64,000 nucleotides of DNA from Mycobacterium sp. WUMAC-067 (lineage in GTDB: Bacteria; Actinomycetota; Actinomycetes; Mycobacteriales; Mycobacteriaceae). Position 1 is the first letter of the stretch. The number at the start of each line of letters is the position of its first letter. The notes below the pieces were generated by a model that was not told the DNA's origin, searched no databases, and saw only the letters and a program-made list of their open reading frames with translations. Shown here in pieces: positions 54,435 to 62,783 of this stretch. Position numbers and translations under genes: made by a program. The DNA lies in contig NZ_JAEKMI010000005.1 of NCBI RefSeq assembly GCF_020217485.1, positions 1 through 64,000 on the forward strand, in the 5' to 3' direction.

Positions 54435-55583
54435 ATGCAGGACGTCGAGGAGTTCCGGGCCGAGGTCCGCTCTTGGCTCGCCGACAATCTGGTCGGCGAA
54501 TTCGCAGCCCTCAAGGGCCTTGGTGGTCCCGGCCGTGAGCACGAGGCCTTCGAGGAACGCCGGGCCTGGAACCAACATCTCGCCAAGGCCGGACTCACCT
54601 GCCTGGGCTGGCCGGTCGAACATGGCGGCCGCGGTCTCTCCACCGCGCACCGCGTGGCGTTCTACGAGGAGTACGCCCGCGCTGACGCCCCGGACAAGGT
54701 CAATCACTTCGGCGAGGAGCTGCTGGGGCCGACGCTGATCGCGTTCGGGACGCCCGAGCAGCAGCAGCGTTTCCTGCCGCGGATTCTGGATGTCACCGAG
54801 CTGTGGTGCCAGGGCTATTCGGAGCCGGGCGCCGGCAGCGACCTGGCCAACGTGGCGACCACCGCCGAGCTCGACGGCGACCACTGGGTGATCAACGGCC
54901 AGAAGGTGTGGACGTCGTTGGCGCACTGGGCGCAATGGTGCTTTGTGGTCGCGCGCACCGAAAAGGGCTCCAAGCGGCACGCGGGGCTGTCGTATCTGCT
55001 GGTGCCGCTGGACCAGCAGGGCGTGGAAGTGCGGCCGATCATCCAGCTGACCGGTGACTCGGAATTCAACGAGGTGTTCTTCGACGACGCCCGCACCGAT
55101 GCGGACCTGGTGGTCGGCGAGCCCGGTGACGGCTGGCGGGTCGCCATGGGCACGCTGACCTTCGAACGCGGCGTGTCGACGCTCGGGCAACAAATCCGTT
55201 ACGCCCGTGAGCTTTCCAACCTGGCCGAGCTCGCGCAGCGCACCGGTGCGGCCGACGATCCGTTCATCCGTGAGCGCCTGACCCGGGCGTGGACCGGGTT
55301 GCGGGCCATGCGTTCGTACGCGCTGGCCACCATGGACGTCGAGCAGCCGGGGCAGGACAACGTGTCGAAGCTGTTGTGGGCCAACTGGCATCGCGATCTG
55401 GGCGAGCTGGCGATGGACGTCGTCGGCAAACCGGGCCTGACCCTGGCCGACGGCGAGTTCGACGAATGGCAGCGGCTGTTCCTGTTCACCCGCGCCGACA
55501 CCATCTATGGCGGGTCCAACGAGATCCAGCGCAACATCATTGCCGAGCGGGTGCTCGGCCTACCGCGAGAGGTCAAGGGATGA
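54435..55583 (+). CDS. fadE30: FadE30 acyl-CoA dehydrogenase
   Basis: Dehydrogenates the HIP-CoA-derived propionyl side chain in C/D-ring degradation. The 382-residue ACAD has SEPGAGSDLANV, VINGQKVWTSLAH, VSKLLWANWHRD and TIYGGSNEIQRNIIAERVLG. The start is a leaderless ATG directly downstream of a KstR2 operator and -10 box. The stop overlaps ipdF (ATGA). Confidence 0.95.
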   Translation: MQDVEEFRAEVRSWLADNLVGEFAALKGLGGPGREHEAFEERRAWNQHLAKAGLTCLGWPVEHGGRGLSTAHRVAFYEEYARADAPDKVNHFGEELLGPTLIAFGTPEQQQRFLPRILDVTELWCQGYSEPGAGSDLANVATTAELDGDHWVINGQKVWTSLAHWAQWCFVVARTEKGSKRHAGLSYLLVPLDQQGVEVRPIIQLTGDSEFNEVFFDDARTDADLVVGEPGDGWRVAMGTLTFERGVSTLGQQIRYARELSNLAELAQRTGAADDPFIRERLTRAWTGLRAMRSYALATMDVEQPGQDNVSKLLWANWHRDLGELAMDVVGKPGLTLADGEFDEWQRLFLFTRADTIYGGSNEIQRNIIAERVLGLPREVKG

Positions 55584-56368
55584 GTCTGTCCGAAGCTCCC
55601 AAAGAGATTGCCGGACACGGACTTCTGCAAGGCAAGGTGGTGGTCGTGACCGCCGCCGCCGGCACCGGGATCGGCGCGGCGACTGCGCGGCGGGCGCTGG
55701 CCGAGGGGGCCGACGTGCTGATCTCCGACCACCACGAACGGCGCCTGGGCGAGACGGCCGAGGAGCTGTCCGCGCTGGGCCAGGGCCGCGTCGAGCACGT
55801 GGTCTGCGACGTGACCTCGACCGCTCAAGTCGACGCCCTCATCGCTTCGACCACCGCCCGGATGGGCCGGATCGACGTGCTGGTCAACAACGCCGGGCTC
55901 GGCGGACAGACGCCGGTCGTCGACATGACCGACGAGGAATGGGATCGCGTCCTCAACGTGACGCTGACGTCGGTGCTGCGTGCCACGCGCGCGGCGCTGC
56001 GCTACTTCCGCGAGGCACCACACGGCGGCGTCATCGTCAACAACGCCAGCGTCCTGGGCTGGCGGGCCCAGCACTCGCAGTCGCACTACGCGGCCGCCAA
56101 GGCCGGCGTGATGGCCCTAACCCGGTGCAGCGCAATCGAAGCCGCCGAGTATGGGGTACGGATCAACGCGGTGTCGCCGAGCATCGCGCGGCACAAGTTC
56201 CTCGAGAAGACGTCCTCGTCGGAGTTACTCGATCGGCTCTCGGCCGGCGAAGCCTTTGGCCGGGCCGCCGAGCCGTGGGAGGTCGCGGCCACCATCGCCT
56301 TCCTCGCCAGCGACTACTCGAGCTACCTGACCGGTGAGGTCATCTCGGTATCCAGTCAGCATCCGTGA
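55580..56368 (+). CDS. ipdF: IpdF, SDR oxidoreductase of HIP degradation
   Basis: A 262-residue short-chain dehydrogenase. The cofactor motif TAAAGTGIGAA (about 24-34) and NNAG are clear, and the catalytic YxxxK appears as SHYAAAKAG. It oxidises the hydroxylated HIP-CoA intermediate. Coupled to fadE30. Confidence 0.93.
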   Translation: MSLSEAPKEIAGHGLLQGKVVVVTAAAGTGIGAATARRALAEGADVLISDHHERRLGETAEELSALGQGRVEHVVCDVTSTAQVDALIASTTARMGRIDVLVNNAGLGGQTPVVDMTDEEWDRVLNVTLTSVLRATRAALRYFREAPHGGVIVNNASVLGWRAQHSQSHYAAAKAGVMALTRCSAIEAAEYGVRINAVSPSIARHKFLEKTSSSELLDRLSAGEAFGRAAEPWEVAATIAFLASDYSSYLTGEVISVSSQHP

Positions 56369-56385
56369 GCGCCGCCCGCTAGCCA

Positions 56386-56399
56386 AGCAAGCGCTTGGT
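56386..56399. promoter_or_regulatory. KstR2 operator upstream of kstR2
   Basis: AGCAAGCGCTTGGT fits AnCAAGnnCTTGnT; the inner CAAGCGCTTG is a perfect palindrome. Three bases separate it from the -10 box TACTCT (56403-56408) of kstR2, giving autoregulation. Confidence 0.9.
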
Positions 56400-56402
56400 T
56401 GA

Positions 56403-56414
56403 TACTCTGGTCGG
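56403..56414 (+). promoter_or_regulatory. Leaderless promoter of kstR2 (-10 TACTCT)
   Basis: TACTCT followed by 6 nt and the GTG start at 56415. Confidence 0.55.
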
Positions 56415-57017
56415 GTGGACCGAGTGACCGGTCAGGCCAACAGCCGGCGAGACGAGTTGCTGGAGCTTGCCGCGACCATGTTCGCCGAGCGTGGCCTGCG
56501 CGCCACCACCGTGCGCGACATCGCCGACAGCGCCGGCATCCTCTCCGGCAGTCTCTATCACCACTTCTCGTCCAAAGAGGAGATGGTCGACGAGCTGCTG
56601 CGCAGCTTCTTGGACTGGTTGTTCACCCGTTACCGCGAGATCGTGGACGGGGAGGCCAACCCCCTGGAGCGGCTCAAGGGGCTGTTCATGGCGTCGTTCG
56701 AGGCGATCGAGCATCGGCATGCGCAGGTCGTCATCTACCAGGACGAAGCACAGCGGCTGCTGTCGCAACCCCGGTTCTCCTACATCGAGGACATGAACCG
56801 GCAGCAGCGCAAGATGTGGCTCGAGCTGCTACATCAGGGCGTCGACGAGGGCTACTTCCGGCCCGACCTCGACGTCGACCTCGTCTACCGTTTCATCCGT
56901 GACACCACGTGGGTGTCGGTGCGCTGGTATCAGCCCGGCGGTCCGCTCACCGCGCAGCAGGTGGGTCAGCAATACCTCGCCATCGTTCTTGGCGGGATCA
57001 CCAAAGAAGGAATCTGA
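56415..57017 (+). CDS. kstR2: KstR2, TetR-family repressor of HIP degradation
   Basis: Represses the C/D-ring genes and is released by HIP-CoA. The product is 200 residues, exact family length. Helix-turn-helix VRDIADSAGILSGSLYHHF (about 33-51). The ligand domain is conserved (FSYIEDMNRQQRKMW). The GTG start is leaderless, just after its own operator. fadA6 follows after a short repeat-containing gap. Confidence 0.96.
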   Translation: MDRVTGQANSRRDELLELAATMFAERGLRATTVRDIADSAGILSGSLYHHFSSKEEMVDELLRSFLDWLFTRYREIVDGEANPLERLKGLFMASFEAIEHRHAQVVIYQDEAQRLLSQPRFSYIEDMNRQQRKMWLELLHQGVDEGYFRPDLDVDLVYRFIRDTTWVSVRWYQPGGPLTAQQVGQQYLAIVLGGITKEGI

Positions 57018-57024
57018 ACATGGC

Positions 57025-57070
57025 TCGTGTCGGCGACGATGCAGAGCGAAGCGATGAGGAGGAGCGACAC
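57025..57070 (+). repeat. MIRU-like intergenic fragment before fadA6
   Basis: The stretch with GACGATGCAGAGCGAAGCGA and GAGGAGGAGCGAC (about 57037-57068) resembles the conserved end of mycobacterial interspersed repetitive units (MIRU), which often sit between genes of an operon and carry a ribosome site. It also supplies the AGGAGGAG just upstream of fadA6. Confidence 0.5.
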
Positions 57071-57071
57071 A

Positions 57072-58232
57072 ATGGCTGAGGCCTACGTCATCGACGCGGT
57101 GCGTACCGCGGTCGGCAAGCGCGGCGGATCGCTGGCCGGGGTGCATCCGGTCGACCTGGGTGCCCTGGGATGGCGCGGACTTCTCGACCGGGTCGACGTC
57201 GACCCCGCCGCCGTCGACGACGTGATCGCCGGCTGCGTCGATGCGATCGGCGCCCAGGCGGGCAACATCGCGCGGCTCTCGTGGCTGGCCGCCGGCTACC
57301 CCGAAGAGGTGCCCGGCGTCACCGTCGACCGGCAATGCGGATCCAGCCAGCAGGCCATTTCCTTTGGCGCACAGGCGATTCTGTCCGGCACCGCCGACCT
57401 CATCGTCGCCGGGGGCGTGCAGAACATGAGCCAGATCCCGATCTCGTCGGCCATGACCGTGGGCGAACAGTTCGGCTTCACCTCGCCGACCAACGAGTCC
57501 AAGCAGTGGCTGCACCGCTACGGCGATCAGGAGATCTCGCAGTTCCGCGGTTCGGAGCTGATCGCCGAGAAGTGGAACCTGTCGCGCGAAGAGATGGAGC
57601 GCTACGCGCTGACCAGTCACGAGCGCGCCTTCGCGGCGATCCGTGGCGGCCACTTCGACAACGAAATCATCACCGTCGAAACCGAATCCGGCCCGTTCCG
57701 GGTCGACGAGGGCCCGCGCGAGTCGTCGCTGGAGAAGATGGCCGGCCTCAAGCCGCTGGTCGAGGGCGGCCGGCTGACGGCGGCCATGGCCAGCCAGATC
57801 TCCGACGGGGCCAGCGCAGTGCTACTGGCGTCCGAGCGGGCCGTCAAGGAGCATGGACTCAAGCCACGGGCCCGCATCCACCACATCAGTGCCCGCGCCG
57901 CCGACCCGGTGTTCATGCTGACCGGGCCCATTCCGGCGACCCGCTACGCGCTGGACAAGACCGGGCTGTCGATCGACGACATCGACACCGTCGAGATCAA
58001 TGAGGCCTTCGCGCCGGTGGTCTTGGCGTGGCTCAAGGAGGTCAAGGCGGACCCGGAGAAGGTCAACCCCAACGGCGGCGCGATCGCGCTCGGGCACCCG
58101 CTGGGCGCCACCGGCGCCAAGCTGTTCACCACGATGCTCAACGAGCTCGAGCGCACCGGCGGCCGCTACGGCCTGCAGACCATGTGCGAGGGCGGGGGCA
58201 CCGCAAACGTGACCATCATCGAGCGCTTGTAG
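57072..58232 (+). CDS. fadA6: FadA6 thiolase
   Basis: Beta-ketothiolase of the last steps of steroid ring degradation (acts on MOODA-CoA-derived thioesters). The product is 386 residues, exact family length. Catalytic cysteine in VDRQCGSSQQA (near 91), NEAFAPV, GHPLGATGA histidine and the second cysteine in CEGGGTANV. The start is the ATG of MAEAYVIDAV. A palindromic hairpin follows the stop. Confidence 0.96.
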   Translation: MAEAYVIDAVRTAVGKRGGSLAGVHPVDLGALGWRGLLDRVDVDPAAVDDVIAGCVDAIGAQAGNIARLSWLAAGYPEEVPGVTVDRQCGSSQQAISFGAQAILSGTADLIVAGGVQNMSQIPISSAMTVGEQFGFTSPTNESKQWLHRYGDQEISQFRGSELIAEKWNLSREEMERYALTSHERAFAAIRGGHFDNEIITVETESGPFRVDEGPRESSLEKMAGLKPLVEGGRLTAAMASQISDGASAVLLASERAVKEHGLKPRARIHHISARAADPVFMLTGPIPATRYALDKTGLSIDDIDTVEINEAFAPVVLAWLKEVKADPEKVNPNGGAIALGHPLGATGAKLFTTMLNELERTGGRYGLQTMCEGGGTANVTIIERL

Positions 58233-58240
58233 CCTCTTGC

Positions 58241-58300
58241 GCCGAGTGTGAACCAGCCGACGCTTGCTCGGCGTGTCGCGTCGCAGAATTCACACTCGGC
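58241..58300. repeat. Palindromic repeat copy 2, after fadA6
   Basis: GCCGAGTGTGAA (58241-58252) pairs perfectly with TTCACACTCGGC (58289-58300), with an inner CGACGC/GCGTCG stem. It can act as fadA6 terminator. Its right half belongs to a 42-bp direct repeat (58268-58309) repeated at 59231-59272. Confidence 0.8.
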
Positions 58301-58333
58301 GGAGCTGTCGGTGGGTGGTGCCAGCATTCGCCC

Positions 58334-59201
58334 ATGAAAGAACACCCGTGGCCATTCTTGGGCTCGGAGACGTTGGCAGCGAAGGCCCTGCCGGAGCGGG
58401 CGATGCGTGCCCTGCACGAACCCATCTATCCCGGTGTACGCGCCGGCCGGCATCGAGTTGACCGCCGCCCAGCGTGCATTTGCGGCGTGGCTGTGGTCGC
58501 GGCGCAAGGCAGTCGTCGCGGGCAATTCGGCGGCGGCGTTGCTGGGAACGAAGTGGGTAAGCCCGGCACTCGACGCCGAACTCGTGCACGACAACCGACG
58601 GCCTCCCCGCGGGATCACGGTCCACACGGATACCTTGAGCCCGCACGAAGTGCTCACGGTCAGCGACGTTGCGGTAACCACGCCGGCTCGAACCGCATTC
58701 GATATCGGGCGGCGCACCATCCCACGGCTGCAGGCCGTTCAGCGGCTCGACGCGCTCATGAACGCAACCGACGTGAAAGCCAGTGATGTCGAGGCCATGG
58801 CCGCCGAGAAAACCGGTGCGCGCGGTGTGGTTCGGTTGCGACGGATACTGCCGCTTGTCGACGGAGGCTCGGAGTCCCCACAGGAGACGCGAACTCGCTT
58901 GGTGCTCCTAGACGCAGGATTTCCTGTTCCTCGTACCCAGACCCCCGTTGTCGTTCCCGGCGGCTATCTCATTGCACGCATCGACATCGGTTGGGAGGAG
59001 TTCCTTGTCGGAGTGGAGTATGACGGGGCGCTGCATTGGACGGACCCGATGCAACGCAACCGCGACATCGATCGCCACGCCGAACTCTCTGAGAACGGCT
59101 GGACGATCATCCGGGTGAGCGGCGACATGCTCAGGTACCGCCAGGGCACCCTGACCCACCGAGTGGGCTCAGCGCTGACCGCCGCCGGCTGGCGTCCCTG
59201 A
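58334..59201 (+). pseudogene. Frameshifted endonuclease-like/AbiEi-like hypothetical gene
   Basis: The N-terminus typical of a large mycobacterial family (a PFLGSEALAAG-type start and IYPGVY) is encoded from the ATG at 58334 (PWPFLGSETLAAKALP ... EPIYPGV). The rest is in another frame from about 58436 (YAPAGIELTAAQRAFAAWLW to the end). A net 2-bp loss or 1-bp gain explains this. If translation starts at the GTG at 58407 a 264-residue product remains. Its C-terminal domain (RIDIGWEEFLVGVEYDGALHW, ENGWTIIRVSGD) looks like a Vsr/DUF559-type nuclease fold. The gene is flanked by 42-bp direct repeats. Confidence 0.7.
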
Positions 59202-59210
59202 CCGCCGATA

Positions 59211-59256
59211 GTGAATTCAGCGACGCCCCATCGGCGTGCCGCGTCGCAGAATTCAC
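59211..59256. repeat. Palindromic repeat copy 3, before the ipdC end
   Basis: 16-nt arms (59211-59226 and 59241-59256), 15 of 16 paired around a 14-nt loop. Its right part extends as the 42-bp repeat 59231-59272, identical at 41 of 42 positions to 58268-58309. It reaches into the ipdC stop codon. Confidence 0.8.
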
Positions 59257-59270
59257 ACTCGGCGGAGCTG

Positions 59271-60344
59271 TCAGTCCTCGATAAAGGACGAGGCTGCCCG
59301 CAGGTGCTCGATGGCGTCACGCACGATCGAATCGATCAGCTCGGCGCACGATGGCAGGTCCTCGAGAATGCCGGCCACCTGCCCGGAGGCCAGCACCCCG
59401 GCGTCCGTATTGCCATCCACCAGACCGGCTTTCAACAGCATCGGGGTGTTGGCCGCCATGACGACCTGCGACCAGGTCATCTCCTTGCCGTGCCGCATCG
59501 CCATGCCGTCGCTGATCATCGACCGCCAGGTCATCCGTGACATGTGCTTGAACTTGGCCGCGTTGCGCACCGCGGCGGTCAGACCCCGTACCGGCGACCC
59601 GTTTTCCAGCTTCTCGACCAGGCCGGTGCGCAGCACCCGGTGCGGCATGCCGTCGACGCGGGTGGTGACGACGGTGCCGTCCAGCGCCGATTCCAGGTAG
59701 CGCCGCTTGACCGCGTCGGGCACGGTCGAATCCGAGGTCAGCAGGAAGCGCGTGCCCATCGCGACGCCGGCGGCGCCGTAGCTCAGGGCGGCCGCCAGCC
59801 CGCGCCCGTCGAAGAATCCGCCCGCGGCGATGACGGGAATGCCGGTGCCCCGCACGGCGTCCAGTACCGAGGGCAGCAGCAGCGTCGTGGCGACCGGGCC
59901 CGTGTGCCCGCCACCCTCGCCGCCCTGCACGATCATCGCGTCCGCGCCCCACCCGGCGACCTTGCGGGCGTGCTTGGCCGCGCCGATCGACGGAATCACC
60001 ACCGCGCCGGCCTCTTTGAGCCGGGCGATGAGCTCCTGCTTGGGCGCCAGGGCGAAGGACGCCACCTTGACGCCTTCACGGATCATCAGATCGACCCGAT
60101 CGCCGGCATCGGCCGCGTCGGCGCGGATGTTCACGCCGAACGGCTTGTCCGTGGCGGCCTTGACCTTGGCGATGGCCGTCGCCAATTCGTCCAGCGTCAT
60201 GGTGGCCGACGCCAAGATGCCCAGCCCGCCCGCGTTCGCGGTGGCCGACACCAGGCGCGCCCCGGCCACCCAGCCCATCCCGGTTTGCACCACCGGGTGC
60301 TCGACACCGACCAGCTCGGTCAGCGGCGTGCGCAATCTGGGCAT
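59271..60344 (-). CDS. ipdC: IpdC, flavin-dependent nitronate-monooxygenase-like enzyme
   Basis: A 357-residue TIM-barrel of the 2-nitropropane dioxygenase/NPD family with PVVQTGMGWVAGARLV at the N-terminus, VQGGEGGGHTGPVAT and AAGGFFDGRG phosphate-binding loops and MGTRFLLTSDS. In steroid degradation IpdC acts on the HIP-CoA intermediate. Directly downstream of ipdB. Confidence 0.94.
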   Translation of the reverse strand: MPRLRTPLTELVGVEHPVVQTGMGWVAGARLVSATANAGGLGILASATMTLDELATAIAKVKAATDKPFGVNIRADAADAGDRVDLMIREGVKVASFALAPKQELIARLKEAGAVVIPSIGAAKHARKVAGWGADAMIVQGGEGGGHTGPVATTLLLPSVLDAVRGTGIPVIAAGGFFDGRGLAAALSYGAAGVAMGTRFLLTSDSTVPDAVKRRYLESALDGTVVTTRVDGMPHRVLRTGLVEKLENGSPVRGLTAAVRNAAKFKHMSRMTWRSMISDGMAMRHGKEMTWSQVVMAANTPMLLKAGLVDGNTDAGVLASGQVAGILEDLPSCAELIDSIVRDAIEHLRAASSFIED

Positions 60345-61087
60345 CAGCGTATCTCTCGGTCGCGCAACGACTTCGGGTCGATCGTTTCGCGGATGAGGCG
60401 CAGTTCGTCCTCGGTGGGCAGCCGCGTCTCCTCGGCGTCCTCGAGCCCATGGATCTCGAACGAGGTGGCTTCGCGGACCTCCTCCGGCGCGACCCCGGGA
60501 TGCAGGCTCAGCGCCCGCATGGTCCGGTCGGGCCCGCCGAAGTCGAACACGCCGAGGTTCGACACCACCCGGTACGTGTTGGCGAAGCGGAAGGCCGGAT
60601 TGCCGGAATCGACGTTGTCCCAGCCGATCCCGCAGACCACGTCCACCTTCTCGCTGAACACGCGCTTGGAGTGGTTACCCACCCAATAGCTGGTCGCGTG
60701 GTTGATGGCATTGCCGGGGGCGCCGCGGACGCCGAACATCTGACGTTTGGGTTGCTGCAACGGGCCGAACGCCGAGATGTTCTGATTGCCAAACCGGTCA
60801 ACCTGATTGGCGCCCATCACCACGTGGCGGCGGCCCCAGGCCAGCGTCTCGAACACCCGGCCGAACGGCATCCAACCCTCCACGGCTCCGGTCGCACCGA
60901 GCGCCGGGGTGTCGGCCAGTAGCTGGGCCTCGCCGTCGGTCAGCAAGATGTCGGGGGAGAACGTCAACCGGGCCAGCCGCGCCCCGACCGAGGTCATGTT
61001 GGTCATCGGGCTGACCATGATCTCGCCTGCGTCCCTGAACAATTCGGCGCAGGCCACTGCGCACACCTCGGCGCGGGTGCTGCTCAC
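60344..61087 (-). CDS. ipdB: IpdB, beta subunit of COCHEA-CoA hydrolase
   Basis: A 247-residue class I CoA-transferase-fold subunit. With IpdA it hydrolytically opens ring C of COCHEA-CoA rather than transferring CoA. Visible: GATGAVEGWMPFGRVFE, VMGANQVDRFGNQNIS, RGAPGNAINHA. GTG start overlaps the ipdA stop; ends next to the ipdC start. Confidence 0.95.
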   Translation of the reverse strand: MSSTRAEVCAVACAELFRDAGEIMVSPMTNMTSVGARLARLTFSPDILLTDGEAQLLADTPALGATGAVEGWMPFGRVFETLAWGRRHVVMGANQVDRFGNQNISAFGPLQQPKRQMFGVRGAPGNAINHATSYWVGNHSKRVFSEKVDVVCGIGWDNVDSGNPAFRFANTYRVVSNLGVFDFGGPDRTMRALSLHPGVAPEEVREATSFEIHGLEDAEETRLPTEDELRLIRETIDPKSLRDREIR

Positions 61088-61968
61088 TTGGACGCCTCCT
61101 CTGCGAATGCGCGAACCGCCGCCTGGTAGTCGTCCTCGCTGCCCGACAGGTAGGTCTGGGTGAACTTCTGCCAGCCTTCGTCGGTCGAGGCCGCCTCGGC
61201 GTAGTGCCGTTGGAATTTCTCGTCGCGCCGGTAATCCGGTGCGGCGGTGGTGAAGTGGGCCCCGTTGGGCGCCTCCACGACGCTGTCGACCATCATCCGG
61301 TTGACGAGCAGGGCCTGCGGTGGCACCGCCTTGACCAGCTCCTCGGTGGATACGACGCGCTCCACCGACAGGTGGCGCTTATCGGCGGCCATCAGAAACA
61401 GGTCGTCGAAGTACGGGTCGATGCCGGTGTAGGCGGCATTGCCCTGGGCGTCGCCGAGGTTGAGGTGCACGAAGGCGGCGTCCAGGCGCAGCGCCGGCAT
61501 GGCGATCAGCGTCTCGTGGCCGCCGCCGGGCGCCGGATACGGGCTGGTGACGGTCTGCAACTCGCCCTCCCAGAAGTCGAGCACCGAACTGCCCAGCCCG
61601 GCCCGGATCGGCAGGAACGGCAGTCGTTGTGCGGCGGCCTGCAGCCCGCAGCGCAGCATGCCCTCGTCCATTTCGCGGGCCTCGATCGCCCCGGCGGCCC
61701 GGGCCTTGGCGAACCACGGGTCGTAGAACGGCGGGGAGTCCAGCGAGACGAAGCCGTAGTAGACGCGCTTCACCTTGCCGGCCGAGCACAGCAGCCCCAG
61801 GTCGGGTCCGCCGTAGGTGACGACGGTCAGGTCGGTGACATCGGTGCGCAGCAGGGCGCGCACGAATGCCATTGGCTTGCGCCGCGATCCCCAGCCGCCG
61901 ATGCCGATGGTCATGCCGCTGCGCACCTGCGCGACGGCCTCGTCGAGAGTGGTTCTCTTGTCGCTCAC
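61084..61968 (-). CDS. ipdA: IpdA, alpha subunit of COCHEA-CoA hydrolase
   Basis: A 294-residue CoA-transferase alpha-type subunit: GMTIGIGGWGSRRKPM near the N-terminus, VTYGGPDLGLL and HLNLGDAQGNAAYTG. It pairs with IpdB. The GTG start overlaps the echA20 stop, so echA20-ipdA-ipdB-ipdC form one operon under a KstR2 operator. Confidence 0.95.
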   Translation of the reverse strand: MSDKRTTLDEAVAQVRSGMTIGIGGWGSRRKPMAFVRALLRTDVTDLTVVTYGGPDLGLLCSAGKVKRVYYGFVSLDSPPFYDPWFAKARAAGAIEAREMDEGMLRCGLQAAAQRLPFLPIRAGLGSSVLDFWEGELQTVTSPYPAPGGGHETLIAMPALRLDAAFVHLNLGDAQGNAAYTGIDPYFDDLFLMAADKRHLSVERVVSTEELVKAVPPQALLVNRMMVDSVVEAPNGAHFTTAAPDYRRDEKFQRHYAEAASTDEGWQKFTQTYLSGSEDDYQAAVRAFAEEASK

Positions 61969-62723
61969 GCGTCCTTGCCCTTCGTCGTACCGGCGAACGC
62001 GTCGCGGTGCTCGTCGGCCACGCCGGCCAGGTTGAGCTCGAACGTAAAGCCTTGTTCCATACGGTAACTCGAGTTGACCCGCTGCACGTCGATCAGGTTC
62101 AGCGCCTCCTTGGCCGCCCGGATGACCCGGGTGTCCTTGGCGGCGATGTCCCGCGCGACCCGCAATGCGGCCTCGTCCAGCTGGTCCCGCGGCACCACCT
62201 CATGCACCGAACCGAAGTGGTGCAGGGTGGCGGCGTCGACGGTGGCGGCGGTGAAGAACAGCCGCCGCATCAGGTGCTGGGGCACCAGCCGGGACAGATG
62301 GGTGGCCGCGCCGAGGGCGCCGCGTTCCACCTCTGGCAGCCCGAAGGTGGCGTCCTCGGAGGCGACGATGACGTCGGAGTTGCCGACCAGGCCGATGCCG
62401 CCGCCGACGCAGAATCCGTTCACGGCCGCGACGACGGGCACCGCGCACTCATAGACCGCGCGGAACGCGGCGAAGCAGCCGCGGTTGGCGTCGATCAGCG
62501 CGGTGAATCCCTCGGTTCGCTGCATCTCCTTGATGTCGACCCCGGCGTTGAAGCCGCGGCCCTCGGCCCGCAGGATGACGGCGTGGGTTTGCGGGTCGTG
62601 GCCGGCCGCGGTGATGGTGTCGGCCAGCTCGAACCAGCCGCGCGATGGGATGGCGTTGACGGGCGGGAAGTCGACGGTGACCGCGACGATGCCCGGTTCG
62701 GTGGTTTTGGATGTGATGGGCAC
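61965..62723 (-). CDS. echA20: EchA20 crotonase-family ring-opening hydrolase
   Basis: A 252-residue crotonase-fold protein that hydrolytically opens ring D of a HIP-CoA derivative. The oxyanion loops are GRGFNAGVDIKEM and GFCVGGGIGLVGNSD. GTG start with AAGGAAG upstream. The KstR2 box at 62755-62768 lies about 30 bp upstream and is shared with the divergent SDR gene. Confidence 0.94.
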   Translation of the reverse strand: MPITSKTTEPGIVAVTVDFPPVNAIPSRGWFELADTITAAGHDPQTHAVILRAEGRGFNAGVDIKEMQRTEGFTALIDANRGCFAAFRAVYECAVPVVAAVNGFCVGGGIGLVGNSDVIVASEDATFGLPEVERGALGAATHLSRLVPQHLMRRLFFTAATVDAATLHHFGSVHEVVPRDQLDEAALRVARDIAAKDTRVIRAAKEALNLIDVQRVNSSYRMEQGFTFELNLAGVADEHRDAFAGTTKGKDA

Positions 62724-62754
62724 GGTGCCACTTCCTTGTGGGGGTAACTACCTA

Positions 62755-62768
62755 AGCAAGCACTTGCT
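62755..62768. promoter_or_regulatory. KstR2 operator between echA20 and the SDR gene
   Basis: AGCAAGCACTTGCT matches AnCAAGnnCTTGnT exactly. Three bases separate it from the -10 box TACGCT (62772-62777). Confidence 0.9.
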
Positions 62769-62771
62769 TGG

Positions 62772-62783
62772 TACGCTAGCACA
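62772..62783 (+). promoter_or_regulatory. Leaderless promoter of the Rv3549c-like SDR (-10 TACGCT)
   Basis: TACGCT followed by 6 nt and the GTG start at 62784; this favours the longer start over the ATG at 62823. Confidence 0.55.
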
